This document shows, one piece after another, positions 12,722-23,954 of a stretch of 64,000 bases of DNA (position 1 is the first letter of the stretch; every line of letters starts with the position of its first letter). The notes beneath the pieces are model-generated. The model was not told the DNA's origin. It did not search any database and saw nothing but the letters and a program-made list of their open reading frames with translations. The DNA comes from Dactylis glomerata (taxonomy: Eukaryota; Streptophyta; Magnoliopsida; Poales; Poaceae), in assembly GCA_007115705.1 (NCBI GenBank), contig QXEO01000549.1, positions 3,275,512 to 3,339,511 of the forward strand. Reading direction: 5' to 3'. Position numbers and translations under genes: made by a program.

Positions 12722-13619
12722 TCTCACAATAAAAAGCTAAACAAATGGCAAATAAAAGAGATGTCGAGGTGTTCATTGTCTCCTTGTCCTGTCATTTTGA
12801 TGTGGGCTTGTTCCATGTCATCGGGCACGGAGGTACCCAATTGGCGGTTCTCAATGATATGCATATATTTACAATGACAAGAGCCTTGCTTGGGACTCTA
12901 AGTAAAGTAGCATGAGGTTTGGGTACTCGTATTCACGGGACACGAGGTTTTCAACTTATGATTTGTCAAGCATATGCATCATAATTGTTCTCGCATTAAC
13001 TTTAACCATTCAAGATGCTTATGATGGGGGCAATGAGAGCTCAAAGCCGGTAAGTACCATAATTTTTTAAGGTTATAAAACTTGCAATCATTGCTTCCCT
13101 CTGCGAAGGGCCTTTCTTCTACTTTTATGTTGAGTCACCACCTTTCTATCTTTATGCACCGTCTAAGAGAGCATAGTTGTCATTCTTAGTATAATGTGCA
13201 TTGTCCCAAAGTTTTCATTGATTGATTCATATTGTTGGTTTCACTTGTTCTCAAATTATTTGTATCTAGTCGCCCCCTTAAACTTGAAGGTGTCCTATGC
13301 ATTTATGTTTTGCTCTCTTTGAAGGACAAGCTGAAAACCATTTGTATGTTTTTCCTTATGATTTGAACACACGTTTGACTTTCATTGTTTCATTTTCATG
13401 ATCTTTTGTATGTGTTCATTTGCATGTTTACAACATGGTTGCTAAGTTCTTATTGTCAAGATTATATCTTTCATGCCCATGTTTTAAGTTCTTATGATCC
13501 CAGCTCACAAATGCTTACATACATGATCAAGATTGTGTAGGTGCATGTCACCTCAAAAATTATTCTTTTGTTATCACTTACCTACTCGAGGATGAGCAGG
13601 AGTTAAGCTTGGGGATGCT
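12722..13619 (+). mobile_element. Element A non-coding region up to the 3' LTR
   Basis: No gene seen. The right part (13080-13600) is the inverted match of the C segment at 3100-3620. It ends in the polypurine tract AGCTTGGGGATGCT directly before the 3' LTR. Confidence 0.75.
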
Positions 13620-14989
13620 TGATACGTCTCCAACGTATCTATAATTTTTGATGCTCCATGCTTGTTTTTACACCATTTGCCTAATGTTTCGTTACACTTC
13701 GTGGCACTTTTATGCATTTTCCGGAACTAACCTACTAACAAGTCGCCACAGTGCCAGCTCTCTATTTTCTGCTGTTTTTGTGTTTCAGAAGTGATACACA
13801 GGACATATTCTCGGAATTGGACGAAACAAGTTCCTGAAGTCTTATTTTGTCCGGGAGCTTCCAGAGATCTGAAGGAGAGTAGGAGAGGGGCCACAGGCCA
13901 GGCTCACACCTGGCTGGCGCGGCCCAGGCCCTGGCCGCGCCGCCATGGTGTGAGGGGGCCTGGGGCCACCTCTGACATTGCCCCTTCGCCTATAAAGACC
14001 CCCCGACGGGAAAAACCTAAGTACCCGATCACTTTTCCAGAACACATCGCGATCCGCTGCCGCCATCGACCCGAAGATCGGGAGGGTCCAGAAGCTCTTC
14101 TCGGCACCCTGCCAGAGAGGGGAATCGCCACCGGAGGTCTTCTTCATCGCCATGCTTGCCTCCGGAGCGATGAGTGAGTAGTCTACCTTGGACTATGGGT
14201 CCATAGCAGTAGCTAGATGGTTGTCTTCTCCACCATGTGCTTCATGTTTAGATCTCATGAGCTGCCCTACATGATTGAGATCACCGTTATGTAATTCTAC
14301 ATGTTTGGTTTGTTGGGATCCGATGAATATTGGTGTTATGATTGAGTTGCTGTACTGAATTATATCTTTTGTTATCTCTATGTTGTTTATGATCTTGCAT
14401 GCTCTCCGTTGTTAGTAGCTATCTTGGCCGAGTAGTTGCTAGTGACTCCAAGAGGGGGTATTTATGCTCGATAGTGGGTTCATGCCTCTATTTAACCTGG
14501 GGGAGTGACAGAAACCTCTAAGGTTGTTGAAAGGACACGGATGTCGCCTAGAGGGGGGGGGGTGAATAGGCGATTTAAAACTTTTATGAGCGGCTTGACA
14601 AATGCGGAATAAAACTAACGTTTAATTTGCCAAGCATACAAAACCTAAATAAACTAGGTTCACCTATGTGCACCAACAACTTATGCTAAACAAGATGAGC
14701 AACTATGATATCAAGATATATATAACTTCAAGCACGAAGGCTATCACAAAGTAAATTGCATAAGTAAAGGAGCTCGGGTATAGAAATAACCGAGGCACGC
14801 GGAGACAACGATGTATCCCGAAGTTCACACCCTTGCGGGTGCTAATCTCCGTTGGAGCGGTGTGGAGGCACAAGGCTCCCCAAACGCCACGGAGGCTCAC
14901 CGTAATCTCCTCGAGCCCTCCCACCATGATGGAAGACCCGATCCACTATGGGACCCTTGAGGGCGGTCACCGATCCCGCACAAAGCTTG

Positions 14990-15140
14990 GGCTACTCCAC
15001 AACTTAATTGGAGGCTCCCAAATCCACAAAGCCACTAAGATTGGGGTACACTCCACAACTCAATTGGAGGCTCCCAATAATCGCCACGGAGGCACCACAA
15101 ATCTTGGGAAGATCTCCACAACTTAATTGGAGGTCCCCAA
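14990..15140 (+). repeat. Degenerate tandem repeats inside the solo LTR
   Basis: Three spaced copies of (C)ACAACT(T/C)AATTGGAGG followed by (T/C)CCCAA at 14998, 15053 and 15117, separated by related sequence mentioning CCACAAAG/CCACAAATC. Roughly a 60-bp period. Read directly from the sequence. Confidence 0.6.
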
Positions 15141-15594
15141 GAAATCCACTGAGCCGTCTAGGGTTCCAAGAACCCAAGAGGAAATAAGCTTCTTGCTTTC
15201 ACCACCGAATCTCCGAGGAGAACTCAAACCGATGCACCAAATGCAATGGCAAGAACACACGAAGTGCTCAAATCCTTCTCTCCCAAATCCTACCAAAGCA
15301 ACAAATGCTATGGAGGATATGAGAGGAAGAACAAGGAGGAAATCCACAAAGAACTCCAAGATCTAGATCCAATAGGTTTCCCTCACTTAGAGGAGAAAGT
15401 GATTGGTGGAAATGTAGATCTAGATCTCCTCTCTATTTTCCCTTAAAAAGATGCAAGAAACATGGAGGGAAGTGAGGAGGGAGGGCAAGCTTTGAAGGTC
15501 AACAATGGAGGAGAGAGAAGCCCAAAAACGTGGTTGGTTCAAGGAAGAAGAAGGGTATTTATAGGTGGGGAAAATCTGGCCGTTGGAAGCAAAT

Positions 15595-15750
15595 CCCGCC
15601 AAAGTTCGGCGGAAAGTTCGGCGCCGCCGGACTTTTCGCCGGACGGTCCGGCGGACAGTCCGGCGGTCGCCAGAAAGCCCTTCAGTAGTGCGGTTCGGCG
15701 GGACCGCCGGAAATTTCCGGTCCGCCGCCGGACGGTCCGGCGGCTCGCCC
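15595..15750. repeat. CCGG-rich palindromic cluster
   Basis: Dense overlapping copies of GTCCGGCGG and CCGCCGGAC in both orientations, able to form many alternative hairpins. Composition is sharply different from the flanks. Possibly LTR enhancer-like repeats or a methylation-dense block; function unknown. Confidence 0.6.
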
Positions 15751-17478
15751 AAAAACCAAATAACTTTTGCAAGGAAACTCTGAATGAGATGAAACCAATT
15801 TTGTTGGAAAGCTAACAACAAGGAGAACCTCACAAAAGGTAATAAGAGTCTCTATATGAGGAACCGGTAAATTCTCCAAACACCAAAAACGCAATAAGAG
15901 TTCCATATGAAATCCATTTTTGATGAGCTAGAGCTTGTCATGGAAACAACCACAAGCTCTAGAACCTCACATGGATAAAATCCAAATAAGAACCAAGAAA
16001 GATAATGCCAAGTATGCAAAGGTTTGAGCTCTCTCCGAATGATACGAATAAGCTACTCACTCGAGAGCCCCTCTTGATAGTATGGCTATCGATCCTAAAC
16101 CCGGTCTCCCACACTATGAGACCGGTAAGAAAGAAACCCTATCAAGAACATACCTTTGCCTTGAGTATTCCACTTGAACTAGATGGTGACGATCTTGATC
16201 TTCTCAAGTTGGACTACCTTTCTTGATTGCGCTTGCTCGGTGAAGTCTTGCGGATTGCTCCCCCATACTTCACTATGGGAGAGGCACTAGAGAAATATCT
16301 TCACATGTCCATTCCCACCAAATGGACACCGAGCTTCAAGCAAATGATATCTTCTAGAAGCCTATCTTGATCTTGCGCTTCGACTTGATCAACATTGCGC
16401 TTCATCTTCTTCTTTCATAATGATGATGTCTTGAGAATGCACATGAGAGTTCACTCCATCTTATTCCTCAAGACACACTCTATAGGCTCAACTCCCTTAT
16501 GACCAATCTTCGGATCACTCCTTGAATAACACCTTGGTCATCACATAATCTTCTTTATATTCAACTTCTTACAACCTTGAACCCAACATATGGATCAAGC
16601 ATTGTCTACGGACAAGTCCTACAAATATGACTCAATGCAAACATTAGTCCATAGGGATTGTCATTAATTACCAAAACCACACATGGGGGCACATGCCCTT
16701 TCAGTTGTAGATGTGCTATTGCTACTAGGGAGAAAACAACATTCATATGCTCAAGGGCATATGCTTTGTTTACATTACACACTTTGCTTAATGCAATTAT
16801 CTGTTATTCGCAACTTAATACTTGTGGAGTTCTCGGATTGATTCGCCACAAGTGGATTATTAGTCATAGATGCAGTTGGATGGCGGTCTATGTATTTTGT
16901 TGTAATGCCCAGAGTAAATCTCATAGTGATCTTCTTGACATATCATGTTTATCTTTATTCTATCAATTGCCCAACTGTAATTTGCTTACCCAGCATGTGT
17001 TATTTATCTTATGGAGAGACACCACTAGTGAACTGTGGACCCCGGTCCTATTTCCATCATATTGCTATCACCTGTTTACTTTCCTCGCACTGTTTACTTT
17101 ATTCGCATACTTCTACTATTTTCCACTCGATACGCTCATAACCTTTGTTTCAAGCAAACCGGTGAGATTGACAACCTCATCGCAAGTTGGGAACAAAGTA
17201 CTTGGTTGTGTTGTGTGCAGGTTCCGCGTTGCAGCTAGCAAGCAAAGCTTGGATGAGGCGCCATATATAAATTGTCCGAAGCTGTCGCAAACTAGCAAGC
17301 ATCACCTTCAGTCGTTATTGTCTGCTTTTCTCCTGATCGATATTAAACCTTGGTTTCTTAACTGAGGGAAAACTAGCTGCTATACTCATCATACCTTCCT
17401 CTTGGGGTTCCCAACTGGCTGGTCATTCACCACGCACAAGGAATCTTCTGGTGCCATCACCCACGCGCTAGCAGGTGA

Positions 17479-18112
17479 CATGGGCATCCCCAAGCTTGAG
17501 CTTTTGTCCATCCTTCATCTCATCTCATCATTCTCCTTTCCCTACACTTGAAAACTTCCTTCATACAAAACTTCACACAATTCTCATTAGCAACATTAGT
17601 TTATGCAAGATAGTAGATCCACTTTTGGTTCAGTTTTAAATCAAGTTCAACGTCCATTAAAACATTAGCTACTATAGAAACTTCTCTAAAAGTTCCATGA
17701 TCAAAAGAACTCAAAAAGAAAGAGATCAAGAGGCAAATGCAAATAGTGGCAGAAATCTGTCAAAACAGAATAGCAGGTAAAGATCGATTTTTTCGAAAAT
17801 CTTATGTTGCTCAAATAGAAAAGTGCAAAACTAACGAAAGTTAGATAATAACCTGGGGCATGTGCACAAAAAATGACAGATCAATACGATGTACTGGTAT
17901 TTTTGACGAATTTTTACAGCGAAGCACACAAATCTGTTTTGGGACAGCAACTTCCCCAAATCTTACCTTCCTCCTAATAGAGGCAATTCTTGGCACAAAA
18001 ACGAAATAAAAATGATAAGGATAGGTCATTACAGTAATAACAACTTCCAAGACTCAACAAAAAGAAAAAGTACTGAAAGAAAACATGGGTTATCTCCCAA
18101 GAGTGCTTTTCT
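17479..18112 (-). mobile_element. Element C internal non-coding region (reverse)
   Basis: Reverse complement of sequence like A at 8990-9650. No gene seen. Together with 3092-5062 it was one contiguous stretch before A inserted. Confidence 0.75.
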
Positions 18113-19016
18113 TTAACGCCTTTGAGCTAGGCGCGGAAATTTGAGAAGATGCTCACATAAGAAATATGAATTGAAGCAAAAGAGAGCATCAAGGAGCAAA
18201 TATGAAACACATTTAAGTCTAACCCACTTCCTCTGCATAGAAATCTTGTAAGAAAATAAATCAAAGAAGCATATAGTAACAAGCATGGGTAGATAAAATA
18301 AGAGCAACTTCGGAACTTTCAATATAAAGAGAGGTGTTTTAGTAACATGAAAATTCCAACAACCATATTTTCCTCTCTCATAATAATTTTTAGTAGCATC
18401 AATAGTAGTATCAAGGTCACAAGTATAGCAAGTATCAATTTCATCAAAAAGGGATATTTCAAAAGAATCAATGGAATCATCACAATTATCAATATAACAC
18501 TCATCCTCCTTTGGTAAGCATGGAGGGCGATCAAATACGGTATTAGTTAAAGGGTTACTCTTATTGGGAGGTAGACATGGGTAGCTGCTCCATTCTTCCT
18601 CCTCTTGATCATCACTCTCCTCCTCTTTTTTATCCATTGAGCTTCCAGTTTCAGCAATTTCTTCTTCCATAGGCTCCTGCAAGGCATTAGTCTCTTCCGT
18701 TGGTGGAGAGCATCTATTAAGATATTTAAGAATATAGTCATTTTCTTCCTTGTAATTATCAAAGCAAAATTTAAGTATATCATAAAACTCATATTTATAA
18801 GTTGCATCATCAGTATTTTCAAGGAAATAAGCAAGTTCCGAATGCACCCTTCCAAGCAATAAATTCTTCAATTTGTTCTACATCATAAAAGTCATAATTT
18901 CCCTTAACATAAGAAGATATGGTAACATTATCATTATACTCACATTGAAAAGGGAGGTGTTTATACCTCCTACAGCAACAAGATTTATCAAAGCAATAAG
19001 TAACATTATAAGTAGA
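18113..19016 (-). pseudogene. Element C acidic reading frame, 3' part (frameshifted)
   Basis: On the minus strand, 19016 down to about 18838 encodes a Cys/Arg/Tyr-rich stretch (SCCCRRYKHLPFQ, then FYDVEQIEEFIAWKGAF) in one frame, and 18871 to 18113 continues in another as 252 codons. The second part has a strongly acidic centre (EEESDDQEEEEW) and a hydrophobic C-terminal third with one or two possible membrane segments. The frame sits where A has gag, but it is not gag and I see no known domain. It is cut at 19016 by element B and resumes on the far side at 32165. At least one frameshift separates the two parts here. It may be a protein specific to a non-autonomous family; function unknown. 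Confidence 0.55.
19012..19016 (+). repeat. Target-site duplication of element B (left)
   Basis: GTAGA, repeated at 32165-32169 directly after the 3' LTR. Confidence 0.95.
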
Positions 19017-19974
19017 TGTAACAACTCAGAATTTGTAACCCAACTCTTATTAAATAAAGAGTCAAAAATTTGGACCCAAATAAAACTTTTTCTTCAATAT
19101 TGCATGCATACATGCATTCTCTTTATTGGTATTTCTATGATTTTATGTGTGTTCTTTTGCTTGAGCATTGGTTAAACAATTCTAAGGGAACCAAGAGAAA
19201 CAACTAAGAAAGATATTAGGAACCAAAAGAACCAAAAATAAAAATAGGTAAGAAAGAGATAAAGTTAATATGATCTAGAAACTGTTAATGACTACACCAC
19301 TTTGAGCCCTTATATTAAGAAATCTGCAGCTCACCTTCTTGTTTGGCCAACTAGTTGAGCTTAACCAAGTTATGGACTAACTCAACCAACAAAGATCTAC
19401 CAAAATTTCAAACCAGAACACTACTCAAACTTGAGCCAAAGTTTGAATCTGAAACAGAAACCATTTCAAATTTGAAATATAAATTTTTGCAAAACTCATT
19501 ATTTCTCCAGAACAAAAATATGCCTGGGTACCTTATCCAATATGATGAGCACCCAAAGTGGCAAATTTGAAAAATTCGAATTTTGAATTCTTGTAAGCAT
19601 TTCGTCGAACGGTGGCAGAAGAAAATCGGGGGAGATCAAACTTCACTGGTGCAGCACTGTTCTGGCGCGACCCAATGCTGTAGCCATACCCTCTGGCCAC
19701 CCCTCGACCGATCCCAGCCCCCTCTGCCCCGACCCAAGCCGTGAGAAGAGGAGGGAGAAGGAGAAACACACCCAGGACCCCCTCCCAGGAACCCACTGTC
19801 CCGCGCGATGCCGACCAACGTGAAGGCGCCAGAGGCGACCCACAGTCCCCCGCGGCCGACCCCGTAACTCCCCAGCACGCGAGCGTGGCCGCCGTGACCG
19901 GAGGAAGCTTCACGCACCGCCAGGACCCCCGCAACGGCGAGCTTCTGGCCGCGTTTGTCCCCGACGCTCCGGCC

Positions 19975-19982
19975 TATAAAAA
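19975..19982 (+). promoter_or_regulatory. Putative TATA box of element B 5' LTR
   Basis: TATAAAAA within CCGGCCTATAAAAAGCCCCC in the GC-rich block; a twin lies at 29462-29469 in the 3' LTR. The transcription start would be some 30 bases downstream. Inferred from sequence. Confidence 0.55.
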
Positions 19983-21290
19983 GCCCCCTCGATCAAACGA
20001 AGCAAGGCACCTCACTCCCAGCTACCTCCCAGACATCGCCGCTTACTCCCTCGTGCCCTAGTTCGCCGTAGCCGACCTCGCCGGCGCAGTACTGGACGGG
20101 CGGAGCGCCGCCCCGTCCGACCACCTGGAGGCCAGCTTCTGCAGGGAATCGGAGGAGGAGGAGCACCGCAGCCGATCCCGAGCGTCGCCGTCGAGTTTCG
20201 TTTCCTCTACGCCCCGCCGTCGCCGTCGAACGCCGTCGCTGCTCGCAGGTGAGCTCCCGCTTTGACTGAGGAAGAAGAAAGACCCTGAGCCGTTCGATCT
20301 AGATCCGACGGTAACTTACCGATTCGGGTTTCGTAATTAGATCTGACATCGCGACCCCACCTGTCAGTCCCGTTTTTATTTCCTTTCCCCCGCGCGAAAC
20401 GGTATGGGCCGGCCCGTTCGGCTTGATTCGGAATAGGGCCCGGCTCGTTTCACGTTTCGGTCCGATTCGTTTTTAATTAATTCCCGCCCTTTTCTTTTAT
20501 TTCAAAACTGTTTCAAATGGTATTTTCAAATTCAATTTCCTAGAGTTTTATAAGTCCAAATTTAGCAAATAAATATTCGTTGGAAAGCTTAGAAAATACT
20601 CTATCCAATAGTACTGGTTAGATTTCCAAATCAGTTAAGAATAAAAATGGTTATGAATAGTGTGATCCTAGCTTGTTAATTAATGAAAGATTTCTAGAAA
20701 ATTATTTAAGCCATCAAAAATCATAAAAATTAAAATGTGGACTTACTAATGACCCCTCTTACTGTTAGTCAACACTAATCTACCCAAACCATATTAGTGT
20801 GACCATTTAGACCCGAACCCAAACCTATTTGTTAGCATAAAATGATAGAGCCCTAATGCACACTTAGAATTAATTGCCCTCTTTACCCATTTCACTTAGT
20901 GGATCATTCCCACTTAAACCTGCCTTAGTAACTCTAAATCAACACCAATGCTGCACAAGTGAACCACTTATGCTACTTAATAGAGTAACTAGCTTGCACA
21001 CTTGAAGAAAAACTTAGAAGGAAAACTTACCATCCAACCCCATAGCAATGCAACCTAAGTGCTTGGTTAGCAAACAAGAGTGTGTGCCTGGTGTGTTGTT
21101 GGTTTGGTGAAGTGATGGTGTGCTTGTGTTTATTCGTTATTAGACGCTAGTGTTGCCGAGGAGGTTATTGGAGGGGATTACTATTATCAAGAAGAAGAAG
21201 AAAACCCCGGACACTTTGCCAACCAAGGCAAGCCATCTTTTGATTCATACTCCCACTACCTAGTTTTAAAGTTGCATTCTACTTGTTTTA

Positions 21291-21410
21291 AGTAAATTGC
21301 ATGACTGAATTGCTAGAGTAGAATGATAGAAGTAAATTGCATGATTGAATTGCTAGAGTAGAATGATAGAAGTAAATTGCATGATTGAATTGCTAGAGTA
21401 GAATGATAGA
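21291..21410 (+). repeat. 40-bp tandem repeat, three copies (5' LTR of B)
   Basis: Three head-to-tail units starting AGTAAATTGCATGA; the first has ATGACTG where the others have ATGATTG. The same array, with the same variant first unit, is at 30778-30897 in the 3' LTR. Confidence 0.9.
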
Positions 21411-22680
21411 GCATATTGATGTCTTGGTTATCAAGAGCATCAAGCTGAGTTTATCCAACCATAGTAGTAGTACTATCACTCAATGTAGTTGCTTAGTCGC
21501 TAATAAAAGTTGAGGCTATCTCTGGAGGAACCCCATTTGAAAGGTGGTGACTTGACCTTGAAACTGGAACTGGGAGTTTGCTCCTACATGATGGCTTTAT
21601 GAAAGAAAATAATCTGGACTAAGAACTATGAAATGTATTTCTCAATTGACAACGAGTGATGTACATGGGTGCCAACTATACCGTACAACCACGTTACCCC
21701 TATATGGGAAGGGGCTTAATCCGTAGTTTGTTGATCTTAGTATGGGAGGTCTTGCATAAAATCTTCATGGAAGGACTCCACGGGCGGATACTTCTTGACC
21801 AAGTGGATTCCACTAACCCGGCCTCCGGGATGGGCATAACTAGAGGCGCCGGAGCGGGAAGTCCGTATCCCGGGCTCTAGGGAAGGATCCTATACTAGGA
21901 TGAGCAAGTGAAAGAATTTGTTTGATTATCTGAAAACCGCATACCTTTGTGTATAGCGAACCGTGGATTTCTCCCGGCAGATGTATCGAATCTTGTGGGT
22001 AAAGTGTACCCCTCTGCAGAGGTTTTCAAACTATTCGAATAGCCGAGTCCTCGGTCATGGACGGTTGGCAAACTCTACCTGGCTTTTGTCAAGACTAAAA
22101 ATAACAAGGGTGAACTTGGTGAATGACATGAATTTGAATTGACATGACTTGACCTTGATCTTGACACATTGAAGTTCCTCTTTAGAATGAACTTAGAGAA
22201 CTAAACCTCTTTTCTACAAATGAGCATTCTTGGGAAATAAAACTAGCTTTTGCAAACCAACTTAGTGCTTAGTCCACTATACCCAACCTTGCATATCTAC
22301 TTCATCTTTTCATTTATAAGATGGTTTGCGAGTGCATCCAATGTACTCACGGCTGTGTCCCTGGCTATCAACTTGGCCAGACTATGGGGAGGAATACCAG
22401 GAGGAAGGGTATGAAGAAGAGTACCAGAACTAAGCTCGTCTCCGTGAGTCGCCAATTGCCTGTAGGGAGAAGGCATGGGCCGAAGACGGTATTTCCGCTG
22501 CTATATTGTGTTGTAATATGACTTGGTCTATATGACCATTGTATTTGAATCATCGTATTGTAATGTCTATGGAACTGGTTACCAACTACGTTATGTATAT
22601 CGCAACAATGATTCTGGGATTGCGGTGGAATACATAACGGGCACTTCGAATTTGTTATCAAATTTGAGGTCGTCACAAGT

Positions 22681-22693
22681 TGGTATCAGAGCC
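22681..22693 (+). other. Primer-binding site of element B (initiator tRNA-Met)
   Basis: TGGTATCAGAGCC, three bases after the LTR end, complementary to the 3' end of plant initiator tRNA-Met. Confidence 0.9.
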
Positions 22694-22897
22694 TAGGCTG
22701 ACCATAGGAGACCTTAGTTAGAATGGGCGTTAAAACAAAACCTTGTTAAAGGAAAGATACAAGAACGGTTGCAAAAAAAAAAATTGCTTAGTCTTTCCTC
22801 TCTAGTTGCAAAATTTTATACATACTTCAGTTTAGCTTACCTAAAATTTTGCACACTTGAGTTGATCACTAACTTGAACTAATTTAAAATTTTGTAG

Positions 22898-23680
22898 ATG
22901 GCCCTGGTATTCACTGAGCAGTACCAGTTGGGCCAAGGTGGCAGCCTTTGTTTCGAGCGCGACCTCACCACTTTGACCTTGTTCCTGAACCGTTTGTACC
23001 CGGAGTTCAAGGGAGCCGTGCTCAATGAGCACCCGGATGGAGAGCTACGGTGGCTCATCCGAGCTAGTTGCCGTGGCAAGAAGGGAATGTTGGGTTCTCC
23101 AAGGGTCAAGTTTGAGCTTGTGGAGAACACTTGGGCCGATGGTTTGGTCCGAGCGATGCAGGAGATGCACGCCCGCTTATGCGGACTGCACGTTGAGGAG
23201 GTTCAGGGAGGACGCTTCAAGGACTTTGCTCGGCGTGATGCGGATGGGCGTCCCGCAAACATGCCCGGGCAGAATGAGCCGAGTACCTACATCGACCACA
23301 TGGACTTCTTGCTGTACTCCACTCAGCAGGAGGCCGACCGTGCCCGTACTAGGGCCAACCTCGAGCACGTTGCACTGGTGGGAGCGAGGAGCACCATCAG
23401 GATTCTTGCGAAGGAACGCAAGAGCCTTCGTCGCCAGCGCGATGAGAAGGAACAGGACCTTGAGGAGTTGAAGGCCAATGTGGCGGAGTTGACCACGTAT
23501 ATTGAGAGTCTGGAGGATCACCTTGGGGAGGAGGAAGGCATTGATCTCCGCAAGGAGGATAATGCCCTCATTAGTGATGAGGATGACTTCATGGAGGACC
23601 TCGATGATCCGGAGGATGGTGGTCACAATGGATTCATTGTGAGCGACGAGGAGGAAGACCCCGAGGAGCCCGCTGTTTAG
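22898..23680 (+). CDS. Accessory protein encoded between PBS and gag of element B
   Basis: Intact frame of 260 residues, starting 205 bases after the primer site and ending 274 bases before the gag start. I do not recognise a family. Residues 1-140 look globular with conserved-looking Trp and Cys (RWLIRASCRGKKGML). Residues about 143-212 are Arg/Lys/Glu-rich with heptad spacing (ERKSLRRQRDEKEQDLEELK) and should form a coiled coil. The last 48 residues are strongly acidic (SDEEEDPEEPAV). It is not gag: no zinc knuckle, and gag follows separately. Codon use and GC content resemble gag-pol, and in an otherwise intact young element it is presumably translated from the same or a spliced RNA. Element G has a frame at the equivalent position. 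Possible roles (RNA binding, particle assembly, nuclear transport) are guesses. Confidence 0.8.
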   Translation: MALVFTEQYQLGQGGSLCFERDLTTLTLFLNRLYPEFKGAVLNEHPDGELRWLIRASCRGKKGMLGSPRVKFELVENTWADGLVRAMQEMHARLCGLHVEEVQGGRFKDFARRDADGRPANMPGQNEPSTYIDHMDFLLYSTQQEADRARTRANLEHVALVGARSTIRILAKERKSLRRQRDEKEQDLEELKANVAELTTYIESLEDHLGEEEGIDLRKEDNALISDEDDFMEDLDDPEDGGHNGFIVSDEEEDPEEPAV

Positions 23681-23954
23681 GTCCGAGATCCACGTATTAT
23701 CTAGCTATGAGTTCCACTTTATGATCACTTCGTGTAGGTGTGAGTTGTATCCCCCTCTCTAGTAGACGAGTCGCAATGGTTTGATGTAAACCATTTGTAA
23801 TGTGTGAACTCGTATGTATGATATGTTTGATGAGTGATGAATGAAATTTGAATTTGGCCTCTAAGGCCTTAGTAAAACAAAATTGCATCATCCATGTACC
23901 TTTAAATCTTAGCAAATTAGCTTTTCCCTCTTATCTTACACACCTTATCTTCAG

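Larger units (their letters stand above)
14528..16703 (+). mobile_element. Solo LTR of an unrelated retrotransposon (2,176 bp)
   Basis: Runs TGAAAGGACA...TGCCCTTTCA, with imperfect 10-bp inverted ends, and is flanked by the 5-bp duplication GTTGT (14523-14527, 16704-16708). The A 5' LTR shows the uninterrupted site. There is no internal region, so this is a solo LTR left by LTR-LTR recombination, or else a small unclassified element. It contains a long G run near 14558, a block of near-repeats of CACAACTTAATTGGAGG (14990-15140) and a CCGG-dense palindromic block at 15595-15750. No gene is recognised; the frames overlapping the CCGG block are compositional artefacts. Confidence 0.8.
5063..17473 (+). 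mobile_element. Element A: complete non-autonomous Gypsy-type element with nested insertions
   Basis: Both LTRs start TGATACG and end GCA and are flanked by the 5-bp duplication GGTGA (5058-5062 and 17474-17478). The 5' LTR is 1,673 bp; the 3' LTR is also 1,673 bp once the solo LTR at 14528-16703 and its duplicated GTTGT are removed, which confirms both borders. The internal region has a tRNA-Asp primer site, a gag/protease frame with one nonsense codon, then 4.6 kb of non-coding DNA including a Helitron. No reverse transcriptase, RNase H or integrase is present, so movement depended on proteins from another element. The LTRs differ by scattered substitutions, roughly two per hundred in the blocks compared, so A is older than B. 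Confidence 0.9.
13620..17473 (+). repeat. Element A 3' LTR, split by a solo LTR
   Basis: TGATACG... to ...GCTAGCA. The two parts 13620-14527 and 16709-17473 join into a 1,673-bp LTR colinear with 5063-6735. Followed by GGTGA, the right target-site copy. Confidence 0.9.
19017..22677 (+). repeat. Element B 5' LTR
   Basis: 3,661 bp, TG...CA. Contains a GC-rich promoter-like block around 19600-20260, a TATA box at 19975, and a 40-bp tandem repeat at 21291. The frames seen in it recur unchanged in the 3' LTR and look non-coding. Confidence 0.95.

Noticed and set aside
15462..15833. Arg/Gly/Ser-rich frames over the CCGG block
   Set aside because: Low-complexity translation of a short nucleotide repeat, open on both strands at once; no protein feature.
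19741..20061. 106-codon proline-rich frame in the B LTR (copy at 29228)
   Set aside because: Crosses the TATA region, overlaps reverse frames, composition-driven; LTR promoter DNA.
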